This document shows positions 1 to 7,008 of a DNA stretch of 10,322 nucleotides, piece after piece (the first letter of the stretch is position 1; the number at the start of each line of letters is the position of its first letter). Source of the stretch: Lactobacillus sp. UBA5815 (GTDB lineage Bacteria > Bacillota > Bacilli > Lactobacillales > Lactobacillaceae). The notes below the pieces were generated by a model, which was not told the origin of the DNA, ran no database searches, and saw nothing but the letters and a program-made list of their open reading frames with translations. The stretch is taken from contig DICX01000012.1 of assembly GCA_002417825.1 (NCBI GenBank), positions 3,112 to 13,433 of the forward strand. Reading direction: 5' to 3'. The translations under genes and the position numbers were made by a program.

Positions 1-489
1 TGTCTTCTGAGCTTTATTCAGAGCATCGTTCAAATTATCACGGATAACACGCAAATTAGGATCGTATAGCGTATGTTTGACAACATTTTGGGCATCCCGC
101 CAATAGGTTGGCCAATTTTTGACTAATGAGGTCGCCTGCTCCTGTACAACCGGAACGAGCGAATTGATGACCCAAACCAAAAACAAAACGACGATGGCAA
201 ACAAAACGACAATAGTGATCATCCGTGGCACCTTAAATCTTTTCTCTAGCCAGTCGACCAAAGGATTCATCAGATAATACTGTATTACAGCTAAAAGAAC
301 TGGGGGCAAAAGGGCATCAAAAAAGGTCCAAACAGGATTCAAAACGAAAGAGATTTTATTAAAAACTAAAATCACTAAAAAGAAAAGTAGCAGATTGATT
401 AAAAAAATACTGAAACGATTATTCAAAAACCAATGATACCAAGTTGAAGAATTTTTATTTTCAGAGAGGTTCTCTCGATCTTTCATCAT
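1..489 (-). CDS. AI-2E/PerM family membrane protein, N-terminal part (runs off the left edge)
   Basis: This is the first 163 codons of a membrane protein reading leftward; the C-terminal part lies outside the window. The visible part has a polar, charged N-terminus (about residues 1-25), a hydrophobic segment at 27-48, a second at 56-76 containing LLPPVLLAVIQYYLMNPLVD, and a third at 89-113. A soluble stretch then begins (VVQEQATSLVKNWPTYW). This layout, with PxxxAxxxxYLMNPLVDxLEKR after the second segment, is typical of the AI-2E (UPF0118/PerM/YdbI) family. The family name is misleading: members have been linked to autoinducer export but also to ion or proton antiport, so the substrate is unknown. 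I chose the ATG at 489 because AAAGGG at 503-498 sits eight bases upstream; the next codon is also ATG. The gene starts 12 bases after the PTS IIA stop, and its ribosome binding site overlaps that stop, so the two are very likely co-transcribed. Confidence 0.85.
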   Translation of the reverse strand, partial: MMKDRENLSENKNSSTWYHWFLNNRFSIFLINLLLFFLVILVFNKISFVLNPVWTFFDALLPPVLLAVIQYYLMNPLVDWLEKRFKVPRMITIVVLFAIVVLFLVWVINSLVPVVQEQATSLVKNWPTYWRDAQNVVKHTLYDPNLRVIRDNLNDALNKAQKT

Positions 490-501
490 GGGCAAATCCC
501 T

Positions 502-882
502 TTATTTATGTTCAAAAACGATTTCAGAACCAATATCAAACTTTGGCATTGGTTCTGAAACTGGCTTATCAAGATAAATGGTATTCTGCATTGGATGCTT
601 GGGTATCTTATCCGTAAAAACCAGCACAGCGTGGGCAATCGCTTTGATATTAGAAACGACCATTGCACCAACGTAAAGCGCTGAAAAGACACGACCATCG
701 ATGATCACGATATCTTCATTTTTGAACGTAAAATTTTGGCTAACATGCTGATCATCGAAACGGTGAATGACCGCCACCTCTTTAATTTCGTCTGTTGCCT
801 GTTCACCAAATAAAATAACTAAATCATCTTTTTCTGAAATCGCTTCTGATCCAATTCCTGTAATTGTTGTCGTCCACTTCAT
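502..882 (-). CDS. PTS glucitol/sorbitol-type EIIA protein, orphan
   Basis: The 126-residue protein matches the IIA-Gut (SrlB/GutA) family in length and layout. It opens with TTITGIGSEAI, has a likely phosphorylation histidine at about 40 (VIHRFDD, corresponding to FIHCHGE in E. coli SrlB), NIKAIAHAVLVFT at about 79-91, and ends with DIGSEIVFE, like the C-terminal GSVLKFE of SrlB. In the family this subunit takes a phosphoryl group from HPr and passes it to IIB. No IIB, IIC, sorbitol-phosphate dehydrogenase or Gut regulator is visible here, so it may serve a distant transporter or have a regulatory role; that is inference. AAAGGAGAA lies about five bases before the ATG. It follows the malic enzyme terminator and precedes the AI-2E-family gene by 12 bases. 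The fold assignment is firm, the sugar specificity is not. Confidence 0.85.
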   Translation of the reverse strand: MKWTTTITGIGSEAISEKDDLVILFGEQATDEIKEVAVIHRFDDQHVSQNFTFKNEDIVIIDGRVFSALYVGAMVVSNIKAIAHAVLVFTDKIPKHPMQNTIYLDKPVSEPMPKFDIGSEIVFEHK

Positions 883-903
883 AATTATTCTCCTTTTGAT
901 TAA

Positions 904-912
904 ATTTTAGCA
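904..912 (-). promoter_or_regulatory. Possible extended -10 promoter for the PTS IIA / AI-2E pair
   Basis: The leftward strand reads TGCTAAAAT, an extended -10 (TG, one base, TAAAAT), directly after the T-tract of the malic enzyme terminator. No good -35 is present at 17 bases. Transcription would start close to 897, leaving a very short leader before the AAAGGAG at 896-888, so the call is tentative. The alternative is read-through from the malic enzyme. Confidence 0.35.
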
Positions 913-913
913 T

Positions 914-949
914 AAAAAAAGCGAACTTAGCGTTTTTGCGCTGAGTTCG
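914..949 (-). terminator. Rho-independent terminator of the malic enzyme gene
   Basis: Arms at 922-932 and 939-949 form an 11-base-pair stem around a six-base loop. On the leftward strand seven T residues (920-914) follow the stem directly. That strand has one C-A mismatch within the stem, while the rightward strand has a G-T wobble there and a weaker T-run. It sits about 20 bases after the malic enzyme stop at 971 and separates it from the PTS IIA gene. Confidence 0.8.
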
Positions 950-970
950 TTTTGTCTTAACCTTGCATCA

Positions 971-2137
971 CTACTTTTTAGCAGTTTTGGCATAATTTTG
1001 AACTGCTTGATAAACCTGGTCAGCAACATGCGGTTCAAAAACACTTGGAATGATCTTTTCAGAAGTTGGCTGTGCGATCATACCGGCTAGCCCATGTGCA
1101 ATCGCAACTTCCAAAGCACCATCGACTTTTTTCAAACCTGTCGCAATGAGTCCTTTGAAAGTTCCTGGAAATGCCAAAACGTTATTGACTTGATTAGGAT
1201 ATTTGCTTGAGCCAGTAGCAATTACTGCTGCACCTGCTTTTGCAGCGGCTTCAGGCAAGATTTCAGGGACTGGATTGGCTAAAGCAAATACGATCGGTTT
1301 GTCTGCCATTTTTTGAACATCTGTTTTCTTCAAAACATCTGCTACTGAAAGTCCGATAAAGACATCTTGTTGATCAATAACTTTGCTGAGTGGCGCATCT
1401 TTCAGCATATCGGTTTCAACGTCGCTGCGTTTGACGAGTTCTCGCTGATACGCGTTGTAGCGCATGTCATTTGCGGTTACGACACCAAATTTATCAACAA
1501 AGATCAAATGCTTCAAACCAGCAGCAAACAAAATCCTTCCCGTCGCAACACCTGATGCCCCAATGCCGTTGATGACGACATGGAGATCTTTTAAAGATTT
1601 GCCAACGACCTTAGCTGCATTGATCAATCCTGCTAAAACAACGATAGCAGTTCCTTCTTGATCATCGTGATAAACTGGAATGTCAAGTTCTTCCTGCAGC
1701 TTTTGCTCGATTGCAAAACATTTCGGTGCTGCGATATCTTCCAAATGAATCCCAGCAAAACTTTTTGAAATGTGTTTGATGGTTTGACAAAACTCATCAA
1801 CATTCATCTGATCGATTGCCATAGGAATCGCATCGACACCAGAAAAACGTTTATAAAGCAATGCTTTGCCTTCAACGATCGGCAATCCTGCAGAAGGACC
1901 GATATTGCCAAGGCCTAAAACTGCCGAGCCATCAGTCACTACCGCAACGAGTTTTCCTGAAATCGTATATTTGGCTTTCAGATTTTCGTGATCTGCAATC
2001 ATTTTTGCGATTACAGCTACACCTGGTGTATACGCCTCGCCAAGTTCTTCACGATTATCGACCACCATCGTTGGTTTGATTTCCAATTCACCGGTCTGCT
2101 TGGCATGTAAGCGCAATAAATCTTCATTTTTTATCAT
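971..2137 (-). CDS. maeE: Malic enzyme (malate to pyruvate + CO2), short bacterial form
   Basis: This cytosolic enzyme decarboxylates malate oxidatively to pyruvate with NAD(P)+ and a divalent metal. The 388 residues match the short bacterial type (MaeE/YtsJ), without the phosphotransacetylase-like tail of MaeB. Visible motifs are YTPGVA (catalytic Tyr about 36), VVTDGSAVLGLGNIG at 66-80, catalytic Lys about 91 in VEGKALLYK, metal ligands in HLEDI (E133, D134) and HDDQEGTA (about 157-164), the Rossmann motif NGIGASG at 190-196, and ANPVPEI plus SSKYPNQVNN. An Asp at about 215 at the end of the second Rossmann strand hints at NAD+ preference (inference). The start is ATG at 2137, with AAAAGGAG eight bases upstream. 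The gene has its own promoter and terminator, so it is monocistronic. No malate permease or MaeKR-type two-component genes are in the window. It is not a malolactic enzyme, which is a longer protein of about 540 residues. Confidence 0.95.
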   Translation of the reverse strand: MIKNEDLLRLHAKQTGELEIKPTMVVDNREELGEAYTPGVAVIAKMIADHENLKAKYTISGKLVAVVTDGSAVLGLGNIGPSAGLPIVEGKALLYKRFSGVDAIPMAIDQMNVDEFCQTIKHISKSFAGIHLEDIAAPKCFAIEQKLQEELDIPVYHDDQEGTAIVVLAGLINAAKVVGKSLKDLHVVINGIGASGVATGRILFAAGLKHLIFVDKFGVVTANDMRYNAYQRELVKRSDVETDMLKDAPLSKVIDQQDVFIGLSVADVLKKTDVQKMADKPIVFALANPVPEILPEAAAKAGAAVIATGSSKYPNQVNNVLAFPGTFKGLIATGLKKVDGALEVAIAHGLAGMIAQPTSEKIIPSVFEPHVADQVYQAVQNYAKTAKK

Positions 2138-2187
2138 GACGGATGCTCCTTTTGAAAATCGTCTATTTGTGAAATATTGTCATGCTT

Positions 2188-2217
2188 ATTATGCACCTTT
2201 CTATTTTAAATTTTCAA
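2188..2217 (-). promoter_or_regulatory. Promoter of the malic enzyme gene
   Basis: Leftward -35 TTGAAA (2217-2212) and -10 CATAAT (2193-2188) are separated by 18 bases and lie about 50 bases upstream of the start codon. Inverted arms CTATTTT (2201-2207) and AAAATAG (2218-2224) flank the -35, a possible operator. The near-consensus -35 makes this a good sigma-A candidate. Confidence 0.6.
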
Positions 2218-2260
2218 AAAATAGGCTTGTATTTTTAACTTTTTTAAAAATAATGGCTTG
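2216..2260. repeat. Two direct repeats upstream of the malic enzyme -35
   Basis: AAAAAATAGGCTTG (2216-2229) and AAAAATAATGGCTTG (2246-2260) are near-identical. Their GGCTTG cores are 31 bases apart, about three helical turns. The first touches the malic enzyme -35 and the second lies further upstream, the position expected for a transcriptional activator. The surrounding A/T runs lower the significance of the A-rich half. No regulator gene is adjacent, so the binding protein is unknown. Confidence 0.4.
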
Positions 2261-2288
2261 AACGATAAATGCGCTGATTTCGGCAAAA

Positions 2289-2297
2289 TGCTATAAT
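2289..2297 (+). promoter_or_regulatory. Extended -10 promoter for pgl-uppP
   Basis: The rightward strand reads TGCTATAAT, a perfect TATAAT (2292-2297) with an extended TG, about 46 bases before the pgl ATG. No convincing -35 is present at 16-18 bases (TTGAAC at 2258-2263 is too far away). It lies back to back with the malic enzyme promoter across the largest intergenic region (2138-2342), which otherwise holds only A/T-rich sequence and the repeats described. Confidence 0.6.
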
Positions 2298-2342
2298 TTA
2301 ACAAGTTTAAGACAATGTTTGAAAGACTCAAGGAGAAAATCG

Positions 2343-3368
2343 ATGAAAATTTGGTTTAGCGGCTATACGACTAATCTTTCACGCGGTATTTATCGTGCAC
2401 AATTAGATGACGAAAATCACCAGGCACGCGTCACAGATGTCACGCTGATGACAGAAGTGAGCGGGCCGACGTACTTGCGAGTGACGAACGATTTATTGTT
2501 CACGATTGCCAAAAAAGAAAACCTTGGCGGCATCGTGAGTTATCAGCAAAAGAAATTCAAGCAACCTATTTCAGCCATGATGACGCCCGGAGCATCGCCG
2601 TGTTATATCGGCATCAATGAAGCTGCACATCGGCTTTACACCGCTAATTATCACACCGGTCTACTGAGCGTTTATCATTATGACGCAAACGGTGAGTTGC
2701 AGCTTTTGGTCAAAACCAAACATGCCGATAAAAGATTGGGACCGCGGCCAGAACAAGAAACAGCACATCCCCATTTTTTTGATGAAACGCCTGATCATCA
2801 TCTGGTTTCTTGCGATCTGGGAACAGACACGGTAGATTTTTATGAGTTTGACAAAAATTCTTTGACTCATCTGGCAAAATATGAAATGGCACCTGGATTT
2901 GGGACACGTCATTTGGTCTTCGATTCAGCTTCATCCCTGATGTACATCGTTGGTGAGCTATCCAGTCAAATCAGCGTCGTCCATTATGATGAAAAGAATT
3001 GGACTTTTGAAGCGCTGCAAACCATCAAAACGATTCCTGAACATTTTTCAAAGCACAACGGTGCAGCAGCACTACGTTTGTCAAAAGATGGCCGATTTAT
3101 TTATGTTTCCAATCGTGGTTATGATTCAATCGCTGTTTTTGCAACCTCTCCTGAAGGAAAATTAAAATTGATTCAACAAATCTCAACTTTTGGAACTTTT
3201 CCACGTGATTTCAATTGGGACTCAGATGAACATTACGTCATTGCGGCTAATCAAACGAGCAACAACGCGACCTTGTATCGACGCAATCCAGAGACTGGCC
3301 TTTTGGCGGTCATTCAAAAAGACATCGCAGTCCCAGAAGCAACCTGTGTTGCAGTGACAAAAGATTAG
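2343..3368 (+). CDS. pgl: 6-phosphogluconolactonase, beta-propeller (Pgl/YkgB) type
   Basis: In this family (lactonase, cycloisomerase-2 type) the enzyme hydrolyses 6-phosphogluconolactone to 6-phosphogluconate in the oxidative pentose phosphate route. The 341 residues match the usual seven-bladed propeller length, and family motifs recur blade by blade: GFGTRHLVFD at about 185-194, HNGAAALRLSKDGRFIYVSN at about 238-257, SNRGYDSIAVF, GTFPRDFNWD at 284-293, and ANQTSNNATLY with ETGLL at 302-321. There is no signal peptide, consistent with a cytosolic enzyme. I chose the ATG at 2343 because AAGGAG (2330-2335) lies seven bases upstream; an in-frame TTG at 2319 would add eight residues but places the ribosome binding site inside the gene. 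It is followed 12 bases later by uppP. Some lactonase-family members act on other lactones, so substrate assignment is by family. Confidence 0.88.
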   Translation: MKIWFSGYTTNLSRGIYRAQLDDENHQARVTDVTLMTEVSGPTYLRVTNDLLFTIAKKENLGGIVSYQQKKFKQPISAMMTPGASPCYIGINEAAHRLYTANYHTGLLSVYHYDANGELQLLVKTKHADKRLGPRPEQETAHPHFFDETPDHHLVSCDLGTDTVDFYEFDKNSLTHLAKYEMAPGFGTRHLVFDSASSLMYIVGELSSQISVVHYDEKNWTFEALQTIKTIPEHFSKHNGAAALRLSKDGRFIYVSNRGYDSIAVFATSPEGKLKLIQQISTFGTFPRDFNWDSDEHYVIAANQTSNNATLYRRNPETGLLAVIQKDIAVPEATCVAVTKD

Positions 3369-3380
3369 GAGTTTTTTATT

Positions 3381-4205
3381 TTGGATATCATCAAAGCAAT
3401 CATTCTAGGTATTATTGAAGGAATCACTGAATTTCTGCCGATTTCATCAACCGGCCATCTTTATCTTGCCAATTATTTTATCAAACTCGACCAACCGACA
3501 AGTTTCATCAATATGTTCATGGTCGTGATTCAATTAGGCGCAATTTTAAGTGTCATCGTTCTTTATTTCAAAAAATTAAATCCATTTTCACCATCAAAGT
3601 CAGCGCTAGAGCAACGGCAAACCTGGTCATTGTGGTTAAAAGTCCTTGTGGCGATCTTACCTTCTGTTGTCATCGGTTTACCTTTGAACAATTGGTTAGA
3701 CGCTCACATGACGACATGGCAAGTCATTGCGGCAACATTAATCATCTATGGTATCTTGTTTATTATTTTAGAAAATCACAATCGTCAAACTAAACCCACA
3801 TTGACCAATCTCAATCATTTAAGCTACCAAATGGCATTGATGATCGGCTGTTTTCAAGTCCTTTCACTGATTCCTGGAACTTCACGTTCAGGCGCAACGA
3901 TATTGGGTGCGATGCTCATTGGCGCTTCTCGTTACGTTTCAACGGAGTTTTCTTTCTTCTTAGCAATTCCAACGATGTTTGGTGCTTCTATCCTCAAGAT
4001 TTACAAATATCTGCATGCCGGACACGCCTTCATCGGCGATCAAAGCCTTGTTTTACTTGTCGGAACAGCAGTTTCGTTTATCGTTGCGATCATTGCAATC
4101 AAGTTCTTGCTAAAATACATTCAAAAGCATAACTTCAAAGCTTTCGGCTGGTACCGGATCATTTTGGGTTTGCTCGTCATCATTTTAGGCCTGATATTCG
4201 AATAA
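3381..4205 (+). CDS. uppP: Undecaprenyl-diphosphatase UppP (BacA)
   Basis: This integral membrane enzyme removes a phosphate from undecaprenyl diphosphate, recycling the lipid carrier for peptidoglycan and other wall polymers; the family confers bacitracin tolerance when abundant. Of its 274 residues, the N-terminal motif EGITEFLPISSTGHL (13-27, with Glu13, Glu17 and His26) and the second motif LIPGTSRSGATILGA (163-177, with Arg169) form the known active site. Hydrophobic stretches at about 44-63, 84-103, 113-131, 150-163, 190-204, 222-243 and 257-273 fit a multi-span protein. The start is TTG at 3381, set by AGGAG at 3367-3371, which overlaps the pgl stop and leaves nine bases of spacing. 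The first in-frame ATG falls well inside the protein, after the catalytic motif. Co-transcription with pgl is likely. A strong terminator follows. Confidence 0.96.
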   Translation: MDIIKAIILGIIEGITEFLPISSTGHLYLANYFIKLDQPTSFINMFMVVIQLGAILSVIVLYFKKLNPFSPSKSALEQRQTWSLWLKVLVAILPSVVIGLPLNNWLDAHMTTWQVIAATLIIYGILFIILENHNRQTKPTLTNLNHLSYQMALMIGCFQVLSLIPGTSRSGATILGAMLIGASRYVSTEFSFFLAIPTMFGASILKIYKYLHAGHAFIGDQSLVLLVGTAVSFIVAIIAIKFLLKYIQKHNFKAFGWYRIILGLLVIILGLIFE

Positions 4206-4216
4206 ATTGATCAAAT

Positions 4217-4245
4217 AAAAAAGCCTCCTTCGTGGGGGCTTTTTT
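4217..4245. terminator. Bidirectional rho-independent terminator between uppP and ohyA
   Basis: GCCTCC (4223-4228) pairs with GGGGGC (4234-4239) around a five-base loop TTCGT. Six A residues precede the stem and six T residues follow it. The structure can therefore stop rightward transcription from uppP and leftward transcription from the oleate hydratase gene, whose stop codon is at 4268. Confidence 0.92.
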
Positions 4246-4267
4246 ATTTGTCTGACGGAGATTAATC

Positions 4268-6040
4268 TCACATCAGTTTTGCTTCTTTAAGCAATTCTTC
4301 TATCCAAGTTCCCTTCACTTTGTGAAGGCCGAATTTTTTGACTAGCTTTGGAACTGGTAAATCAATATCTGCCAGCTTCTTTTGATCAGAAAGATAATAA
4401 ACGGCTCGAAGCAGTTCTCGAATATCATAAACAGAATTGAATACTTCTGGAACACCACGATCAACGTCTAACAATTCATATACGGCTTCCATAGCAGTAC
4501 GAACTGAATACTCAGTCGTAAATACGGTGTCTCTTGTCGCAGATTCAGCGAAATTCCCAATAAAGGCTAAATTGACTGAACCCTTAGGTATCACAGCAGG
4601 ACGATCACCTTGGCGCCGTTTCATAAAGTAACTCGTCACATATGGCATATAGACTGGCACCGTGACCATATTCGCTTCGGAGCTCAATTTCTGAATTTCA
4701 CTGTCGGGTACGCCCAAATGATAGAGCAATTCTTCTGCAATTTCTTGTCCTGAACAAGCCGTTACCTTTTTTGAAATAAAGTTACCTACTGTATCTGAAT
4801 AAAGCGCATAGATCCATACAACAGTTTCATTTTCATTTTGATCTGAAAAATGAGGCTGACGGTGAATCGTGAAACTCAATCCCCAATTAGAATCCGTCAC
4901 TGTGATGATGCCGCCTGTGTTCACTTTGCCATCATGAAGTGATCGTTTCGTCAAGCGCTCAAAATAAGGATCCAATTTTTTGTTTTTCAACGTCATCGTT
5001 GCAGAAACATACCAGCTCCGTTCTGGAAGATTGTCGCAAAAGACCTCAGGATGTCCAAAGTCAGCATCTTGATCTGCCAGCTTTTCCCAAAGCCGCCACG
5101 AGCCGCCTTTTTCATGCGTAATCGGTGCTGGTGTGTTCTGATCACCATAAGTTGAGCTTTCCGTGATCGAGCCATTCGTAACAAAAACAAGATCATCAGG
5201 AGTCAAATCAATTTCTTCTGGTTTTCCTTGTCGTGTCACACAGATCTTTTTAGCGAATTTACGATCAGAGCGTGTCTCAACCAAAACATTCGTGACTTGA
5301 GTCTCATATTCAAACTGGACATGATGATCATGCAAATAACTCAAAACCGGTTTGACCATCGACTCATATTGGTTATATTTGTTGAATTTCAATGCCGTAA
5401 AATCTTTCAAGCCATCGATATGGTGGATGAAACGCATGGCATAACGGCGCATTTCGATTAATGAATGCCATTTTTCAAAAGCAAACATCGTTGACCAATA
5501 AATCCAAAAATTACTTTTGAAGAATTCAGGTGAAAAATAATCTTCTATCGTTTTGTCTTGAAGCTGATCTTCTGGTGTCATGATCAGCTTGATCAATTCA
5601 TTAGCGCTTGATCCTAATTCATATTTGCCATCAGTAGGCACACGATCGCCTCGATGATGAATCAAACGACAATTTGAAGAATTAGGATCTTCTTTATCCA
5701 ACCAATAATATTCATCTAAGTAGCTGGCGCCTTTAATACGAAGCGACGGGATCGATCGATACATGTCCCATAAACATTCGAAATGGTTTTCCATTTCACG
5801 ACCGCCACGAACGACATAGCCGACATGTGGGCGTTTGACACCGTCTAGAGAGCCACCAGCAAGTGGTAATTCTTCTAAGATGTGAACCTTTTCACCCGGT
5901 ACGTGACCATCACGGACAAGAAACACAGCAGCTGCTAATCCTGCCAATCCACTACCAACGATGTACGCTGATTTCTGATCAGCACCTGCAGGCGCTTTTG
6001 CATCCGCAAAAGCCTCATAGTTCCCATTGGAATAATACAT
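4268..6040 (-). CDS. ohyA: Oleate hydratase (FAD-dependent, MCRA family)
   Basis: The enzyme adds water to the cis-9 double bond of oleate and related unsaturated fatty acids to give 10-hydroxy fatty acids; in lactobacilli and staphylococci this lowers fatty-acid toxicity. The 590 residues match the full family length. Visible are the FAD-binding GSGLAGLAAA at 29-38, an acidic end of the second Rossmann strand (ILEE, 54-57), the FAD-proximal loop GGS at 62-64, RGGREMENHFECLWDMY at 78-94 containing the conserved Glu82 needed for catalysis in family members, and NTGGIITVTDSNWGLSFTIH further on. There is no signal peptide. The ATG at 6040 has AGGAGGG seven bases upstream, a strong site. A TATAAT lies 45-50 bases upstream, beside the stop of the pseudouridine synthase gene, with no terminator between them. 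It can thus be expressed from its own promoter and as the last gene of the relQ operon. A terminator follows at 4217-4245. Confidence 0.96.
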   Translation of the reverse strand: MYYSNGNYEAFADAKAPAGADQKSAYIVGSGLAGLAAAVFLVRDGHVPGEKVHILEELPLAGGSLDGVKRPHVGYVVRGGREMENHFECLWDMYRSIPSLRIKGASYLDEYYWLDKEDPNSSNCRLIHHRGDRVPTDGKYELGSSANELIKLIMTPEDQLQDKTIEDYFSPEFFKSNFWIYWSTMFAFEKWHSLIEMRRYAMRFIHHIDGLKDFTALKFNKYNQYESMVKPVLSYLHDHHVQFEYETQVTNVLVETRSDRKFAKKICVTRQGKPEEIDLTPDDLVFVTNGSITESSTYGDQNTPAPITHEKGGSWRLWEKLADQDADFGHPEVFCDNLPERSWYVSATMTLKNKKLDPYFERLTKRSLHDGKVNTGGIITVTDSNWGLSFTIHRQPHFSDQNENETVVWIYALYSDTVGNFISKKVTACSGQEIAEELLYHLGVPDSEIQKLSSEANMVTVPVYMPYVTSYFMKRRQGDRPAVIPKGSVNLAFIGNFAESATRDTVFTTEYSVRTAMEAVYELLDVDRGVPEVFNSVYDIRELLRAVYYLSDQKKLADIDLPVPKLVKKFGLHKVKGTWIEELLKEAKLM

Positions 6041-6079
6041 GATGAAACCCTCCTCATCAAAGATAATAAATAGAAGATA

Positions 6080-6101
6080 GTTACATTATACACGATTTAA
6101 C
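6080..6101 (-). promoter_or_regulatory. ohyA -10 box inside an imperfect palindrome
   Basis: The leftward strand has a perfect TATAAT at 6090-6085, with no clear -35 at 17 bases. It lies inside a 22-base imperfect palindrome whose ends are GTTA and TAAC; 7 of 11 half-site positions are symmetrical. Such a site over the -10 would suit a repressor, for example of the TetR kind often linked to fatty-acid response genes (inference). The palindrome also covers the stop codon of the upstream gene. Confidence 0.45.
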
Positions 6102-7008
6102 GACGCGAAAGTGTCCGCCACAATTGGCAAAAATCAATTGGATCTGGAATCGTTGTCATTACTTTTTCAGCAGCAAAGGGCGTCACAAAAGTTAACGAAA
6201 AAGCATTCAAAGCCTGTCGATGAAACCCATCTGGGATGCCATAAAGCGGGTCCCCATAAAGTGGGTGCCCAATCGCATTGAAGTGAACACGGATTTGATG
6301 GGTGCGCCCCGTTAGTAAGCGAATCTCGAGCAAACTTGCCCCTTTCGTTTGTGCCAAAACGCGATAGACGGTTTCTGCACGTTGTCCATCTGAACGGATC
6401 ACACGCTTGATGCGGTGCTGATCTTGAGCGATTGGCAGCGTAATATGTCCTTGACACTCGCTGGGAGCAAAATTGCCATGGACGATAGCATGATATCGCT
6501 TGATGAATTTTCTCTTAGACAACGCACTGAACCATGCTTGTGTTGCACCAGTTTTACCAACTAAGACCAATCCTGAAGTTTGCCGATCAAGACGTGTCAC
6601 GACATGTGGGCGAGCCATTGTTTTTTGCTCTTGATAGTGGCACTGCGCTTTAAAATAAAAAAGCAGACGATTAACAAGCGAATCATCTGTTTTAAAACGC
6701 GAGGGGATCGTTAACAAATCTGCTGGTTTATTAATCACTAGATAGTCAGGTGTCTGGGTCACGATAACTAAAGGACGTGGGGACAGTCGCAACGTTGATT
6801 GAGAACCTTCATTGCCTAAAACTAAAATCACCTGATCACCGATTTGAAGATGGTAATTCATCAACCGACGTTTATGATTGACCAGTAACAGGCCGCCATG
6901 ATGCCGCACGTTGACTAATGCTTGTTTAGAAAAACCTTTCAAACGTAAAAAACGTCCCAGAACTTTTGAATCTCCAAGCATAACTTGAAATTTAAAAAAA
7001 GCACTCAT
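6097..7008 (-). CDS. RluD-family (YjbO-type) rRNA/tRNA pseudouridine synthase
   Basis: The protein isomerises uridine to pseudouridine in RNA, probably large-subunit rRNA; the exact target of the YjbO branch cannot be read from sequence. Of its 303 residues, 15-65 resemble an S4-like RNA-binding domain (VLGRFLRLKGFSKQ then GDQVILVLG). The catalytic domain follows: YLVINKPADLLTIPS (89-103), RLDRQTSGLVL with catalytic Asp141, LLTGRTHQIRVHF (231-243) and HPLYGDPLYG (248-257). The first motif has VTRLDR where VHRLDR is more usual, a minor variation. The start ATG at 7008 overlaps the nadK stop by four bases (ATGA), with ACAGGG five bases upstream, implying translational coupling. It is the third gene in the relQ-nadK block, the same order as yjbM-yjbN-yjbO in B. 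subtilis. Confidence 0.93.
   Translation of the reverse strand: MSAFFKFQVMLGDSKVLGRFLRLKGFSKQALVNVRHHGGLLLVNHKRRLMNYHLQIGDQVILVLGNEGSQSTLRLSPRPLVIVTQTPDYLVINKPADLLTIPSRFKTDDSLVNRLLFYFKAQCHYQEQKTMARPHVVTRLDRQTSGLVLVGKTGATQAWFSALSKRKFIKRYHAIVHGNFAPSECQGHITLPIAQDQHRIKRVIRSDGQRAETVYRVLAQTKGASLLEIRLLTGRTHQIRVHFNAIGHPLYGDPLYGIPDGFHRQALNAFSLTFVTPFAAEKVMTTIPDPIDFCQLWRTLSRR

Noticed and set aside
486..698. Small leftward reading frame overlapping the PTS IIA gene
   Set aside because: It lies in another frame of the IIA and AI-2E genes, has no ribosome binding site and no recognisable family.
2138..2342. Possible catabolite-responsive (cre) element near TTGAAAATCG or TGATTTCGGC
   Set aside because: Spacing between TG and CG, or key A positions, do not fit the consensus; I see no acceptable match.
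2319..2342. Upstream TTG start for pgl
   Set aside because: It would put the good AAGGAG site inside the coding region; the ATG at 2343 has correct spacing.
4268..6040. Horizontal acquisition of the oleate hydratase gene
   Set aside because: Base composition and codon choice look like its neighbours, there are no flanking repeats or transposase traces, and the enzyme is common in lactobacilli.
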